From Branchipolynoe longqiensis (Eukaryota > Annelida > Polychaeta > Phyllodocida > Polynoidae), in assembly GCA_030323885.1 (NCBI GenBank), contig CM059189.1, forward strand, positions 44,080,634 through 44,144,633: DNA of 64,000 nucleotides, given 5' to 3'. Positions 1-10,569 of this stretch are shown one piece after another. How positions within the stretch are numbered: position 1 is the stretch's first letter; each line of letters begins with the position of its first letter. The notes under the pieces are model-generated. The model saw only the letters and a list, made by a program, of their open reading frames with translations, was not told the DNA's origin and did no database searches. The position numbers and the translations under genes are program-made.

Positions 1-296
1 ATGCATATATGATGTATATATAATGTATATATGGTGTATATATAATGTAAATATAATGTACATATAATCTATATATAATGTATATATAATTCAAAGGAGG
101 AACCTCATTCGTTATTTATATTTAGTTAATAAATTATACAGCATATAATTATGTGGCATATAATTATTTATATTTACATAATAAATTATACAGAATTATG
201 CATACTGTTATAATGTATGTATACTGTATATATACATACACATATATACATTATATATACAGTATATATACTATATATATATGCTGTATAATTTAT
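1..296. repeat. AT-rich TATA/TGTATA low-complexity tract
   Basis: Irregular alternation of TATATA, ATGTATATA and ATACA blocks. It is simple-sequence DNA with no frame of interest. The window edge cuts it, so its true length is unknown. Confidence 0.85.
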
Positions 297-807
297 AACG
301 TGAATATAAATAAATGAAATTCCTGCTTGAATTTACTCCATTGCTGCTATTGTCATATCTCTTTGTTCGTTTGTTTGTGTGTTTGTTTGTTTGTTTGAAT
401 AACGACCCTCCCAGCACAAAAAGTAAACATCGGCTTTTGGGGGTTGTCATTTCTACAACCAATACCCACCCGCAATGGTGGTGCAGTCATTGACACTTTA
501 CACCCAATAGTGCATATCATTCTCACTCGCTGGTGAAAAGTTTGCTGCAAACATAACCAATCGCAGATATAATGAGGCGTTTTTGTGTGTGTTTTTTTGC
601 TTAATCAATTAATGGACACAAAAAAGGAAGAAGAAAAAGAAAAGAAAAAAAAGAAAAGAAAAAAATGAGTTGTTATGGCGACGATCATTCTGCCTATTCT
701 GTGACAAAGATTTGCCCTACGTGCGCTACATACATACACCAGCCAGCACTAACTATATAAGCCTTTCGTTTTCTTCTTATTTAAAAACAAGTAAAAACAT
801 AATTCCC
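297..807. other. Non-repetitive stretch, no gene seen
   Basis: Contains a short GTTT run near 365-396 and an A-rich purine patch near 626-665. The open frames here are short, uncorrelated in composition and carry no recognisable domain. Confidence 0.5.
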
Positions 808-1070
808 ATATGAGCCCGTCTCAAAAGGTGATAACTCTTTTTGTGTGTTTCCATTGTAACGATTGACACAAAACAGCACAGAAACAGTTACACTGAACAC
901 ACAAGGACATTTGCTTCAAAGCAATATGTATTCTATTGGGATTACGAAACACCATGTAAAAATCAAATCAGTTTATCTTGAGCAAAGGCATAAGCAGATA
1001 GTATGTTGATCGTTAAAATGGACAAAGTTTTGTCCCATATTGCTTCGCACCTTTTGAGACGGTCTCATAT
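808..1070. mobile_element. Miniature inverted-repeat element, GTCTC termini
   Basis: The left end GAGCCCGTCTCAAAAGGTG is repeated as its reverse complement at the right end with a single mismatch. ATAT flanks both ends (808-811 and 1067-1070) and may be a 4-bp target duplication. The interior has no frame that could encode a transposase, so this is a non-autonomous element. The superfamily is not recognised. Confidence 0.75.
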
Positions 1071-1387
1071 ACATGTACATGTACACAACAATTGTCAATG
1101 TACACTGTTAACAGGTCGTGTCCTGTTAACTTAAAGAGGGGCTAACATGGCTGCAACCATTCTACATATCCGCAGTAATGCCACTCTAATAGAATATGTA
1201 CATTCAGAATTCGATTCATTTGGAATTACTTTTGAGAGAGTGAGGGTGTTGTGGGTAGGGGAGGAGTGGAAAATAATATTCATGACTTAATCTATGCTGG
1301 GGTTTGTGACCCTAGTCAAGCTGTGCCTGTGGAGGGAGGGTTTGACAGCCAGACAACTGAAGTTAAAGGGACAGTAACATGACCAAC
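1071..1387. other. Non-repetitive stretch, no gene seen
   Basis: Mixed-composition sequence starting with ACATGTACATGTAC. No recognisable coding, RNA or repeat signal. Confidence 0.4.
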
Positions 1388-1743
1388 TTAAAGTTGCATA
1401 GTCCGATGGTTTTGAATTTCTGAAATTTTCTGAGATAAATACATTTGGTTGAATCGTTATTATGTACCTTACTTTAGCTTGAAGTAACTTTTATTCTAAG
1501 TGGCTAACTTTAGAAATTTTCTAAGTGGAACCATGCAAAATTAATTTTGGCAAGCTTGTCAAAATTCTGACCCCATAGGCTTCTGCAGTAACAGGTTCTA
1601 TTCAATTGCCTCAGTATTCCCTTCTGTGTGGTGACAAATGTTTAATAAGTGCACCAGTATCTAAGTTAGATATGTAGAATCAAATTTAGATAATTGCTTT
1701 GGTTTTGAAAATTTGATATTTTCATCGGACTTTGCCGCTTTAA
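1388..1743 (-). mobile_element. TTAA-family inverted-repeat element, full length
   Basis: A 348-bp non-autonomous DNA transposon at 1392-1739. TTAA target duplications lie at 1388-1391 and 1740-1743. Termini read AGTTGCATAGTCCGATG and, on the other strand, AGCGGCAAAGTCCGATG. The interior carries the family landmark GGCAAGCTTGTCAAAATTCTGA. TTAA duplications with 5'-AG termini fit Kolobok or piggyBac-type transposases; that assignment is inference because no copy encodes a protein. Confidence 0.85.
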
Positions 1744-1892
1744 AACCAACACAGTTTTACTTATTCACAATTAATTATCTTGACCAAATATGACTAAACA
1801 CAGTTGGTAAATCTTGAAACAGCCTATTCACTGGCAGCTAGCTATCTATTTCCCAATCAAATGCAAGGACCTTTGTGACTGTCATGGGTGTG

Positions 1893-2030
1893 ATGAAAAT
1901 GGAAAATATTGCGTCTAGAGTGGGAATCGAGCCCATTTCTCTTGCATTCTGGGCCAGTGTGCTAACCATTTCACCACCTAGGCTCCCCGATGTCACCACC
2001 CTACCCATGCCTAACTGTCTATGGCGGTTC
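1893..2030 (-). mobile_element. T2 tRNA-headed SINE fragment
   Basis: Read on the minus strand it has a tRNA-like head (CCTAGGTGGTGAAATGGTTA as A-box region, GGGCTCGATTCCC as B box), followed by GCGCAATATT. The same head occurs at 15128, 18885, 33876 and 43376. Upstream sequence resembling GTGGATAGG-GATG-CATCAGGG-GCCTAGG is also shared. Confidence 0.7.
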
Positions 2031-2273
2031 CTTGCTTCTCATTCGTTCGAAGCAGAATTTTATTCTAGATTTCTATTATCGGAAATTCTCGCCAAACAAT
2101 ACCAAAGATATATGCTACATTTTAAAATCACTTCCCCTCATCTTTAAGGAGCTTGCAATGCTGCTTGTTCAGGCGGCACGTACCACAGCTGCCACTCACT
2201 CACTACAAACCCAGTTTACCAGCAAAGCCAACACACACACACATTCTCCAAACTAACACAAATTGATGACAAT
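2031..2273. other. Non-repetitive spacer
   Basis: No gene, RNA or repeat recognised. Ends in a short CACACA run. Confidence 0.35.
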
Positions 2274-2606
2274 TGGTTGGTTGGTTTGGGGAGTTTTACG
2301 TCCCGGTAACATCTAAGGTCATATCGGGAGGCATACCGACTTGTGACAATGTGCACTCATGGTGACTTTATAGTGCTGCCCCTCTAGGAATTCAGGCCAC
2401 CAGCTTCATGACCTGATATCCTACTCAGTCACATTATCCGGACACTGAGCTAACCAGTCATTGCACTATCCTATTAATGCCGAGCGCCAGGCAAGGAAGC
2501 AGACAGTGTCAATTTTATAAGCCATTGGCTTGACTCGACCGGGAACAGAACTCCCGATCTCCCGCAAGTGAGCCCCGGGCTCTACCGATTCGGCCATCTC
2601 ACCTGC
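2274..2606 (-). mobile_element. T1 SINE, near full length
   Basis: On the minus strand this is a tRNA-like head (GGTGAGATGGCCGAATCGGT, B box GAGTTCTGTTCCCGGTCGAG), a body of about 230 nt containing AAGTCATTGG, GAGTGGGATAT and GGGGCAGCACTATAAAGTC equivalents, and the 3' hairpin module CCTGATATGACCTTAGATG, ending in a CCAACCAACC tail. It is transcribed, if at all, by RNA polymerase III and depends on a LINE reverse transcriptase to move; that is family knowledge, not seen here. Confidence 0.9.
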
Positions 2607-2865
2607 TTAATGACAATTGCAATGTAGCAGGAAAATGCACATATGGATACATATTTGCATAGCATGACCTAATTCAACCTGACGGTAAGATTCATAGGAC
2701 CTGTACAATCAGCATATGGTTGTATACTTTGGTAGGGAATATCGGTGAATTGTTCATAGAAGGTGCCCCTGGTTGCCTGGTCATGCGCACTTTGGGATTT
2801 CGGCAACGTTGGCAGTGGGAGGTTAGCTAGAGTGACACTTGTCTATTCTCTGAGTTTTTCCTCCC
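2607..2865. other. Non-repetitive spacer
   Basis: No gene or repeat recognised between the T1 copy and the polypurine tract. Confidence 0.35.
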
Positions 2866-3582
2866 ACTCGCCATGAGGAAGGGAGGAAGGGAGGAAGGAA
2901 GGGAGGGAGGGAGGGAGGGGGGAGGGAGGGAGGGGAGGAAGGGAGGGAAGGGGGAAGCGATCGATGGAGAGAGGGAAGGGAAGAGGGAGGCATGAGGGAG
3001 GGAAAGAGGGAGGAGGTTAGGAGGGAGGGAGGCGAAACGCGGAGGGAGGAGGATGGGAGGGGGAAAAGGGGGAGGGAGGGCGCGCAGGAGTCGGAGGAAT
3101 GGAGGGGGAATGGAGGGAGGAGGAAGGGGAGGGAGGGGGGAGAGAGGGGAATGGAGGGAGGGGGGATGTGAAGGAAGAAAGGAAGAAATAAAGGGAGGAA
3201 AGGGGATGGAGGGAGGGATGCATGGATGGAGGAGGGAAGGAGGGAGAGTGGGAGAGAGGGAGAGTGGGAGAGTGGGAGAGAGGGGAGTGAGAGAGAGGAG
3301 GGAGAGGGAGAGAGGGAGGGAGAGAGGGAGGGGAGTGAGAGGGAGGGGGAGTGGGAGAGAGGGAAGAGGGAGGGAGAGAGGGAGGGGAGAGGAGGGAGGG
3401 GAGAGGGAGGGAGGGAGGGGAGGGAGGGAGGGGAGGAGGGAGGGGGGAGGTGGGAGGTGAGGGAGAGGAGGGAGGGAGGGGAGGGAGTGAGGAGGGAGGG
3501 GAGGGATGGGAGGGAGGGGAGGACGGAGGGAGGGATGGGAGGAGGGAGGGATGGTGGGAGGGGGGGAGGGAGGGAGGGAGTC
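2866..3582 (+). repeat. Polypurine GGGA/GGAGGGA tract, about 0.7 kb
   Basis: Almost uninterrupted purines on the plus strand, built from GGGAGGGA, GGAGGG and GAGAGGGAGA units. The predicted proline/serine/leucine-rich and glycine/glutamate/arginine-rich frames on both strands are composition artefacts. Long mirror-symmetric purine runs can form intramolecular triplexes. Confidence 0.95.
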
Positions 3583-3945
3583 GTTCTGAATAGATCTTCT
3601 TTCCTCCCAGAATCTGCTCGGCACAGATCTAACTATAGTCGTGTGCTCCGGGAACACAAAAGCAGCTGTTCCGGGAGACCAGAGAGGAGCAATGTTTCGC
3701 GGCAGAAGTTACGCAACTGTTTACATTGTTCTATAATCACATTTTTCACCCTTTTTTTGTGATCATATTTTTTCACCTCCCTTCTAGGTATATACAATAA
3801 AAATGTGCATCAAGAAAAATGAGGGGGGGGGGTGTGTTATTGCGGTACTTCTGCAATATGGTTCACGATGGTGGTCCGAGTGTGGTGGACTTAGCTCCGA
3901 CACGGTGATGTTTGACTACTTCCGCCTCCAGGTTTCTTCCGATAT
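3583..3945. other. Non-repetitive stretch with a small hairpin
   Basis: CTCCGGGAACA (about 3647) and TGTTCCGGGAG (about 3668) form an imperfect hairpin. A G9 run follows near 3823. No coding signal. Confidence 0.4.
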
Positions 3946-4298
3946 AAAAAGTAAAGCTTGTTTTATTTAATGACGCCTCTAGATCACAATTGATTTTTTG
4001 TATTTTATAATCGGCTATTTGACGTCAAACATACGGTCATTCTGACATATTTCTTTGGAGGTAAGCTGCTGCCGCCACATAGGCTACTCTTTCCGATAAG
4101 CAGTAAGGGGTCTTTGATATGCACTTTCCCACAGACCAGACAACACATACCACAACCTTTCATGAACCAGTTGTGGACCACTCGTTGAAATGGAAAATAA
4201 CCCAAACTGCAAATGAGTCCACTGTCCACTGAGAAGGATCGATCATATGATCAACAGCTTGACAGGTGGACACTCTACCGCCTGAGCTAGGTCCCGCT
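3946..4298 (-). mobile_element. MS mollusc-type SINE, near full length
   Basis: Minus-strand order: tRNA-like head with A box TAGCTCAGGCGGTAGAG; central part with ATCGATCCT, CCAACTGGTTCAT-type segments and GGGAAAGTGCATA; 3' part with CTATGTGGCGGCAGC, AAGAAATATGTCAGAATGAC, AATAGCCGAT and ATTAAATAAAACAAGC. This 3' part is what I recognise as typical of molluscan SINEs; the exact family name should be checked against Repbase or Dfam. Copies at 15395, 28680, 55121 and 58996 share the layout. Confidence 0.88.
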
Positions 4299-4740
4299 CC
4301 CTTTCTTCCAGTAGCATCCAGTTCTACGCCAATAGTCGCCGGCAGGGGGCGGCACCGCCTCTGCACACCTTCTGACTGCAGGTTGTGGATGTTTGCAGAG
4401 GGAAGCTCTGCCCCACCCTGGCACAGACCAGGGCACCCCCACATCCTGCCCCCCCCCCCACCTCGCCCCCACATGTTGCCCCACAACGCCCCCACACTGG
4501 GGAAGACCCCGCCCACAACTGTTTATTGCTGGTTGATAGGATTTCGTCGCAGTGAGCCAGTCCACCAAAACCTCATGTATCCTTTTTTTCCCCTCTCCCA
4601 CCCGACCTCCTATTTACTTTAAATAAAAATCGATATTTAGTCTATGTCTAGCGCCTTGATAACTCATTTTCGATAGTAATATCAATTGCAATGCCTGATT
4701 GGTGGTACGTGAGTGTATGTTGGGTTGTCTGAGAGTATAT
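4299..4740. other. Non-repetitive stretch, GC-rich first half
   Basis: Holds a CTCF-like motif, a C10 run near 4449 and C-rich sequence. The frames on both strands here overlap one another and show no domain. Confidence 0.4.
4339..4353 (+). promoter_or_regulatory. CTCF-like motif
   Basis: CCGGCAGGGGGCGGC fits the bilaterian CTCF core CCASYAGRKGGCRSY at 14 of 15 positions. CTCF zinc fingers and core motif are conserved across Bilateria; occupancy here is not known. Confidence 0.4.
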
Positions 4741-4741
4741 T

Positions 4742-5972
4742 CATATGGGTGGGTGAGTGAGTGGGTGAGTGAGTGAGTGAGTGAGTGAGTGAGTGAGTGA
4801 GTGAGGTACTGAGTGAGGGAAGTAGTGACGGAGGTCTGTAACTGAGGTGCATGACTCAGGCTAGTGAGGGAGGTGAGTGATGGAGGAAATGAGTGAGGTA
4901 GTGAGTGAATGAATGACGTGAGTGAAGTAGTGAGTGAGGTAGTGACTGCATTAGTGAGGTAGTGAGTGAGGTAGTGAGTGAGGTAGTGAGTGAGGTAGTG
5001 AGTGAGCAAGTGAATGAGTGACGTGAGTGAAGTAGTGAGTGAAGTAGTGAGTGGGGTAGCGAGTGGGGTAGTGAGTGAGGTAATGAGTGAGGTAGTGAGT
5101 GAAGTAGTGAGTGAAGTAGTGAGTGGGGTAGTGAGTGGGGTAGTGAGTGAGGTACTGAGTGGGGTAGTGATTGAGGTAGTGAGTGAGGTGGTGAGTGAGG
5201 TAGTGAGTGAGGTAGTGAGTGAGGTAGTGAGTGAAGTAGTGAGTGGGGTAGTGAGGTAGTGAGTGAGGTAGTGAGTGAGGTAGTGAGTGAGGTAGTGAGT
5301 GAGGTAGTGATTGAGGTAGTTACTGAGGTAGTGATTGAGGTAGTGAGTGAGGTAGTGAGTGAGGTGGTGAGTGAGGTAGTGAGTGAGGTGGTGAGTGAGG
5401 TAGTGAGTGAGGTGGTGAGTGAGGTAGTGAGTGAGGTAATGATTGAGGTAGTGAGTGAGGTAATGAGTGAGGTAGTGAGTGAATTAGTGAGTGAACTAGT
5501 GAGTGGGGTAGTGAGGGAGGTAGTGAGTGAGGTAATGAGTGAGGTAATGAGTGAGGTAGTGAGTGAAGTAGTGAGTGAAATAGTGAGTGAGTTAGTGAGT
5601 GAGGTAGTGAGCGAGGTAGTGAGTGAACTAGTGAGTGAGTTAGTGAGGTAGTGATTGAGGTAATGATTGAGGTAGTGGTTGAGGTAGTGAGTGAGGTGGT
5701 GAGTGAGGTAGTGAGTGAGGTAGTGAGTGATGTAGTGAGTGAGTTAGTGAGGTAGTTACTGAGGTAGTGAGTGAGGTAGTGAGTGAGTTAGTGAGTGGGG
5801 TAGTGAGTGAGGTAGTGAGTGAGATAGTGAGTGAGGTAGTGATTGAGTTAGTGACTGAGGTAATGATTGAGGTAGTGATTGAGGTAGTGAGTGAGTTAGT
5901 GAGTGATGTAGTGAGTGAGGAAGTGAGTGAGTTAGTGAGTAATGTGTAGTGAGTTTGTGTGTGAGTTTGTGT
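4742..5972 (+). repeat. 12-mer satellite GTGAGTGAGGTA, about 1.2 kb
   Basis: Starts as a plain GTGA tetranucleotide run (about 4750-4805) and then becomes a 12-mer made of two GTGA blocks plus GGTA. Variant units have GTGG, TTGA or AATGA. Because 12 is divisible by three, every frame stays open as VSEV- or SLTH-type repeats; these are not genes. Confidence 0.95.
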
Positions 5973-6261
5973 GTGTACTCCATGACTATTTTTAGATCTT
6001 CAAAGTATCAACTTTGAATCCTCAAACACTAGGCAGTCCTAAAAATCCATACCCACACGCACACACAAACCGTAATCCACTTGTCTGTAGCTCTCACTTC
6101 ATACATACATACATACATACATACATGCATACATACATACATACGTACAAACAAACAAACACATAATAAAAAAGTGCAACAAAATTAATTCAAAAGAACA
6201 AAAAACTACGGGCGCACAAGTAATGCAATCTGTTCCAAATCCTATATTTGAATTCATGCAT
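5973..6261. other. Spacer with CATA microsatellite
   Basis: A CATA array occupies about 6099-6145. The rest is AT-rich unique sequence. Confidence 0.5.
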
Positions 6262-6860
6262 GACAAATTTGTTTTAATTTGACACCCTCATCCCAATAAC
6301 CATGACAAATTGAAATTGAAATAAAAAGCTTTAATTTGATAGCCTGATTCGAATAACCATGTACGATGGGAAATGGAATAAAGAGCTTAAATTTGACATC
6401 CTGATTCAAGTGACCATCTAAAATGGTAATTGAAATACAGCATTTTAATTTGACATCTTTTTTCGAATAGCCATGTAAAATGGTACCTAAAACAGATATC
6501 TTTAATCTGATATCCTGATTCGAATAACCATGTGAAATGTGAAATGGAATAAAGAGCATTAATTTAAGTAAGCATCTAAAATGGTAATTGAAATTTAATT
6601 TGACACCCTATTTCAAATAACCATGTAAAATCTTTATTGAAAAAAATGGCTTTAATTTGACATCATGTTTCTATAACCATGTAAAATGTTAATTGGGGGA
6701 AAAACCACTTTAATTTGACATCGTGTTTCTTATAACCAAGTAAAACAGCTTTAATTTGACATCCCGTTTCTTATAACCGAGTAAAATAGTAATTAAAATA
6801 AACAGCTATAATTTGACTTCTTGTTTTCGAATAACCATGTAAAATGGTCATTCCAAATAT
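6262..6860 (+). repeat. Diverged 57-bp minisatellite
   Basis: About ten degenerate units built round TTTAATTTGACATC, CGAATAACCATGTAAAATGG and TAATTGAAATAAA. Unit length varies slightly and the last copies lose the middle. The 101-residue frame on the minus strand is a by-product of the repeat. Confidence 0.85.
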
Positions 6861-6914
6861 CCTTCTCCACACCCACCCACAACACGTAGCGGTGAATAGT
6901 GGGTGACATCGTCT

Positions 6915-7204
6915 AATGGCTGGCGCACACCTCCCGTTTACGATTCGCGCACTAAAACTCGCGACTCGACCCGACCCGACCCGACCCGCTTAAAACTGAA
7001 AACGGGCCGATTCATTTTTCGAATCGCGAATCGCAATCGTAATCGGCCCGTTTTAGCCCTAAAACTGAGTTTTTAGTCGCGAATCGCAATCGCTAGGTGT
7101 GCGCGGGGAGCGCACACCTAGCAATTTTTGTGCGCGAAACGGGCAGTTTTAGATTGTACACGGTAGGTGGGTGCGCACAAACGGTAGGTGTGTACTGGGC
7201 ATAA
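6915..7204. mobile_element. Foldback element with GCGCACACC termini
   Basis: The left end ATGGCTGGCGCACACCTCCC matches the right end (reverse complement ATGCCCAGTACACACCTACC) at most positions. Internal segments are also mutually inverted: GATTCGCG blocks and AATCGCAATCG blocks pair, and TAGGTGTGCGC/GCGCACACCTA flank a tiny loop at about 7094-7122. No coding capacity. Design resembles the TWA foldbacks elsewhere in this window, but the terminus differs. Confidence 0.7.
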
Positions 7205-7485
7205 GCCATGAGGAAAATACTTTGCAACACTTGTAATGCTCTTCCACAAAGCCCTATACAGGTCCATGTCAGTGGCACGGCCACAGGCTTCTATGCCCTT
7301 TCTATTGCTCTTACAAAGTTAATAGACAGCTATGTCTGTAAGTTGCCTGCAGGACAATCCACGTTACTTCCTGTCCCCAGGTGTCGCCACCAGCAGTCTT
7401 ACAGAAGCAAACAGCCAGAGCTTTAGTTTTACTCACTTTTATATTATTACACTTTACATATATTTAGCAAAACTAAAAAACTGGT
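7205..7485. other. Non-repetitive spacer
   Basis: Mixed composition; short frames only, no recognised domain. Confidence 0.35.
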
Positions 7486-7700
7486 GCCAGAGGTGGGGCC
7501 TGAGGTACAGCAGAGGTGGGACAGAGGTAGAGACAGGGCTGGGGCTAGGGGTGGGACCAGGGGGTGAGCCAGGGGTGGGGTCAGGGATGGGCCCAGGGGT
7601 GGGGGCCAGGGGTAGAGATAGGGGTGGGGCGAGAGGTAGAGGCAGGGCCGGGCCCAGGGGGGATATCATAAGTGGCATCAGGGGCGGGGGTAGGGAGGGT
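7486..7700 (+). repeat. G-rich minisatellite, GGGGTGGG(A/G)CCAG units
   Basis: Repeated AGGGGTGGGGCCAG-like units of 12-18 bp, strongly G-rich on the plus strand. The glycine/proline-rich frames are composition artefacts. Confidence 0.8.
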
Positions 7701-7894
7701 TGCAGCGTGTTTCATGGTGCTAGATGGTTTCTAATTTGTAGCGAACACTGAAATGTAAAAAAAAAAAGGCATTGGAATCCCAAGACGTAGAAATGAGCAA
7801 CCGCCTTCATGGTGCACACCGGATTTAATATCATTTAGAGATGGTCCATAAATATGAGCGTCCTTCAGAACCCGAACAATGTTCAGAGATGTGC

Positions 7895-7895
<1 letters not shown>

Positions 7896-7966
<71 letters not shown>
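7896..7966 (+). repeat. TG dinucleotide microsatellite
   Basis: About 35 uninterrupted TG units. Confidence 0.98.
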
Positions 7967-7968
<2 letters not shown>

Positions 7969-8220
7969 GGGGATAGAGGTAAAAGATGTTTGAATTGCTT
8001 TTCAGGCTATAATATTGGTCACATTTTTATCAACGGTTTTATGCTAGGATTAGGGGAAGAGATGAAATTCAATCCTAACAAAACCGTTGACATTTATGGA
8101 CTCCTATTATGGTCTATTTATAGTATGTTACGATGCAGTTTCATATCGCTTAAAAATTGTCAGTACCTCTATCTCATATCGCTTAAGAATTGTCAGCGCC
8201 TGAAATGCATCACGGACTGA
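7967..8220. other. Long hairpin and short tandem duplication
   Basis: TCAACGGTTTTATGCTAGGATT (about 8030) pairs with AATCCTAACAAAACCGTTGA (about 8070). A roughly 33-bp direct duplication carrying TCATATCGCTTAA-AATTGTCAG follows at about 8141-8200. No recognised gene. Confidence 0.55.
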
Positions 8221-8251
8221 CCTGACGGCTCTGGATTCCCACGCCTGTCTA

Positions 8252-8266
8252 GTTGTCATAGTTACC
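8252..8266 (+). promoter_or_regulatory. RFX X-box-like motif
   Basis: GTTGTCATAGTTACC resembles the RFX dyad GTNRCC-N-RGYAAC with one imperfect half. Confidence 0.25.
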
Positions 8267-8461
8267 AATGCACTCTGGACAGTAGGAGCATATTAAAACC
8301 GATGCTACTTTTTGTGTGCTTCTATATTCTTTGTGTCAGCTCCCCCTCCTCCCCTCCCCCCCCCCCCCCCGTCCACACACAAAACATTACAACAGCAACC
8401 TCAACATGAAGATTGTGCCAGCGGTCGTCAGCCAAAACGTCATGTCCTGCTGTACAGTCAA

Positions 8462-8474
8462 TTACCATGGCAAC
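8462..8474 (+). promoter_or_regulatory. RFX X-box-like motif
   Basis: TTACCATGGCAAC matches the X-box dyad well, with a perfect GGCAAC half. Confidence 0.35.
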
Positions 8475-8607
8475 ACAATGGGAACAGTCAGTAGGGTAGG
8501 GATTACACCACCATGTAATAGTTGGTGACAGGAATGCGCTACTTGCAAAACTGACAGCTTCGCAGGCTAGTCTTTGATTTACTCAAATCAGCAATGAGAG
8601 CAAACAG

Positions 8608-8934
8608 ATTGTCTGTTTGTTGTTTTATGTCGCAGCAACATCTAAGGTCAAATCAGGATGGATACCGACTTGTGACAGTACGCACTTATGGCAACCTTAT
8701 AGTTCTTCCCCACTGGGAGACCAGGCTGCCAGCACCATGACCTGATATCCCACTCAGTCACATTATCCTGACACTGAGCCAACCAGTCTTTGCCCTATCC
8801 TAATAATGCGGTGCGCCTGGCTAGAAAGCGACAAGTGTAAATTGTTAATTCGTTTGACTCGACCAGGAAGCAAACTCCCAATCTCATATACGCGAGGCCC
8901 GCGCCCTACCGATTTGGCTACCACAACCAGTTAG
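8608..8934 (-). mobile_element. T1 SINE, near full length
   Basis: Tail module TTTATGTCGCAGCAACATC first, head GGTAGCCAAATCGGTAGGGC last, read on the minus strand. All body landmarks are present. Confidence 0.88.
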
Positions 8935-8962
8935 AGCCAACAGAAAAAGGTACGGTGACTTG

Positions 8963-9045
8963 TGGGTGCGGGTGTGGATGTGGATGTGGATCTGGAAGTG
9001 GATGTGGATGTGGATGTGAATGTGAATGTGAATGTGAATGTGGGG
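8963..9045 (+). repeat. Hexanucleotide GGATGT/GAATGT microsatellite
   Basis: GGATGT units change to GAATGT units toward the right end. Confidence 0.9.
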
Positions 9046-9518
9046 TGTACAGGCATATGCAATGTTTTACTGAAAACCTTCAGGAGTGCACCAGTATAGA
9101 TCTACATTGGATATGTAGGTTCAAACCTAGTCAAGTCTTTCGGTTGCGAAAATGTTATACTTCAATTTGATGAGGCAATTTTAATCAAAATCAAGCTCAC
9201 ATTGATGATTCTTTCCTCAGTACGGCTTCATGATACCATATTATCCTTATCATTATTACTGTTATTAATATTAATATTAGTATTACTCTTATTATTATTA
9301 TTATTTACTATTGCAGTTGAATGTCAGCTCAGAATCCTCTTCCATGATTAATTGTGACATTGAAAGCTGTGGCAATTGCTAGATTAACGCACCAAGACAG
9401 GCACAAAACCACAGCATATCCACATCAATTACTCTTAAAAAATGTGTAAATGCTGCAATTGCGCAGCCTGTTTGACACCCTGACACTTCCTGTATGTATG
9501 TATGGCAGTGGGCAGTGT
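9046..9518. other. Non-repetitive stretch with ATT-rich patch
   Basis: A TTATTA-rich run lies at about 9240-9312. No coding or RNA signal. Confidence 0.4.
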
Positions 9519-9851
9519 GCAGTGCAGCTACGCGGTGGCCGAATCGGTAGAGCATGAGCCTCGCGTCCGCAAGGTAGGGAGTTTGGTTCCCAGTCAAGTC
9601 AAACCAATGACTTATAAAATTGATACTTGTTGCAACCTAGTCTGGCGCTCGGTATTAATAGGATAGGGCAAGGACTGATTAGCTCAGTGTAAGGATAATG
9701 TGACTGCGGGTTATTGGGTCATGGTGCCGGCAGCCTGATTTCCCAGTGGGGCACCATGAGTGTGCACTGTCACAAGTCGTTACCCATCCTGATATGACCT
9801 TAGATGTTGTCAGGACGTAAAACTCCAACAACCAACCAACCAGCAGTGCAG
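9519..9851 (+). mobile_element. T1 SINE with 9-bp target duplication
   Basis: Element 9528-9842 flanked by GCAGTGCAG at 9519-9527 and 9843-9851. Head GCGGTGGCCGAATCGGTAGA, B box GGTTCCCAGTC, 3' module CCTGATATGACCTTAGATG and CAACAACCAACC tail. The intact 9-bp duplication is direct evidence of LINE-style retroposition of a full-length T1. Confidence 0.92.
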
Positions 9852-9973
9852 TGTGGGTAGGGGAGAGGAGACTGCTTCCAACACTACCCGACTGACTGTA
9901 TACACTGACTCAAAGACCCTATAATACTAAGACGGCTCACTCCCTATCTCTCCCATGGTAATGTAATTTTTGC

Positions 9974-9988
9974 AGTGCCACCTAGTGG
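9974..9988 (-). promoter_or_regulatory. CTCF-like motif, perfect core match
   Basis: On the minus strand CCACTAGGTGGCACT fits CCASYAGRKGGCRSY at all 15 positions. Confidence 0.5.
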
Positions 9989-10326
9989 TGGGTTTGATCA
10001 ACCTGGCTGCTGGTTGGTGTTTCACATGTAAACACATACAATTATATTATACATGAGATAGGTAAGTATGAATACACATCAATATGAAATTGCTATGAAC
10101 AAATACACATCATCATCAGCATCATCATCATCATCGCCATCACACATCTTTCACATTCATATATACATTTATACATATAATATAGCACCTGTTTAACCAA
10201 GGGAACAGCCAGCCCACAAGGTGGTGGGTTTGATCATTTTGATTACACAGTACAGGCTGAGTGAGCCATCTTAGTATTATAGCGTCTTTGACTGACTCTA
10301 TACATTGCAGGTAGTTTACGTCACTT

Positions 10327-10341
10327 CCATCAGGGGGCGGC
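10327..10341 (+). promoter_or_regulatory. CTCF-like motif
   Basis: CCATCAGGGGGCGGC fits the core at 14 of 15 positions. Confidence 0.45.
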
Positions 10342-10361
10342 ACTGTTGAGACTGGGACGCC

Positions 10362-10376
10362 TCCGCCCTCTTGTGG
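10362..10376 (-). promoter_or_regulatory. CTCF-like motif
   Basis: On the minus strand CCACAAGAGGGCGGA fits at 13 of 15 positions. It lies 20 bp from the plus-strand site at 10327, so the two are back to back. Confidence 0.4.
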
Positions 10377-10569
10377 TAGAAATAGGAAGATGAGTCACGC
10401 TATCTGGGGTGGTGTCGTGAGTCAGGGTCCACTGCTACTCGTAGTAGGTAAATAGCAACAAACCCGAATACAGAGTTCAGGTTTGAAAGGCAATGTGTGC
10501 TGGTTTCTGACAGTTTTATTGCAGGTCTGTCTGCAAGTGTGCCTCACAATTAAGATATATATATATATA

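Larger units (their letters stand above)
8221..8605. other. Unique stretch with paired RFX-like sites
   Basis: No repeat except a C-rich run at about 8345-8372. Two X-box-like motifs lie about 200 bp apart. No open frame looks coding. Confidence 0.4.
9852..10569. other. Inverted-repeat locus carrying CTCF-like motifs
   Basis: Sequence at about 9893-9946 (with AGACCCTATAATACTAAGAC) recurs inverted at about 10257-10311. GTGGTGGGTTTGATCA occurs twice in direct orientation (about 9984 and 10222). A CAT run occupies about 10107-10142. No coding frame. This may be an old element or a local inverted duplication. Confidence 0.5.

Noticed and set aside
3595..3625. 3' splice-site-like TTCTTTCCTCCCAG
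   Set aside because: No downstream open exon or matching donor; a pyrimidine run is expected at the edge of the polypurine tract.
2827..3657. 276-residue proline/serine/leucine frame and opposite glycine/arginine frames
   Set aside because: Both are translations of a GGGA polypurine tract; no complexity, domain or codon structure.
5014..5651. VSEVVSEV repeat proteins of 81 and 130 residues
   Set aside because: Direct reading of the 12-mer satellite, whose length keeps all frames open.
7879..8220. 113-residue frame starting in a TG repeat
   Set aside because: First third is the microsatellite; the rest covers a hairpin and a 33-bp duplication with no domain.
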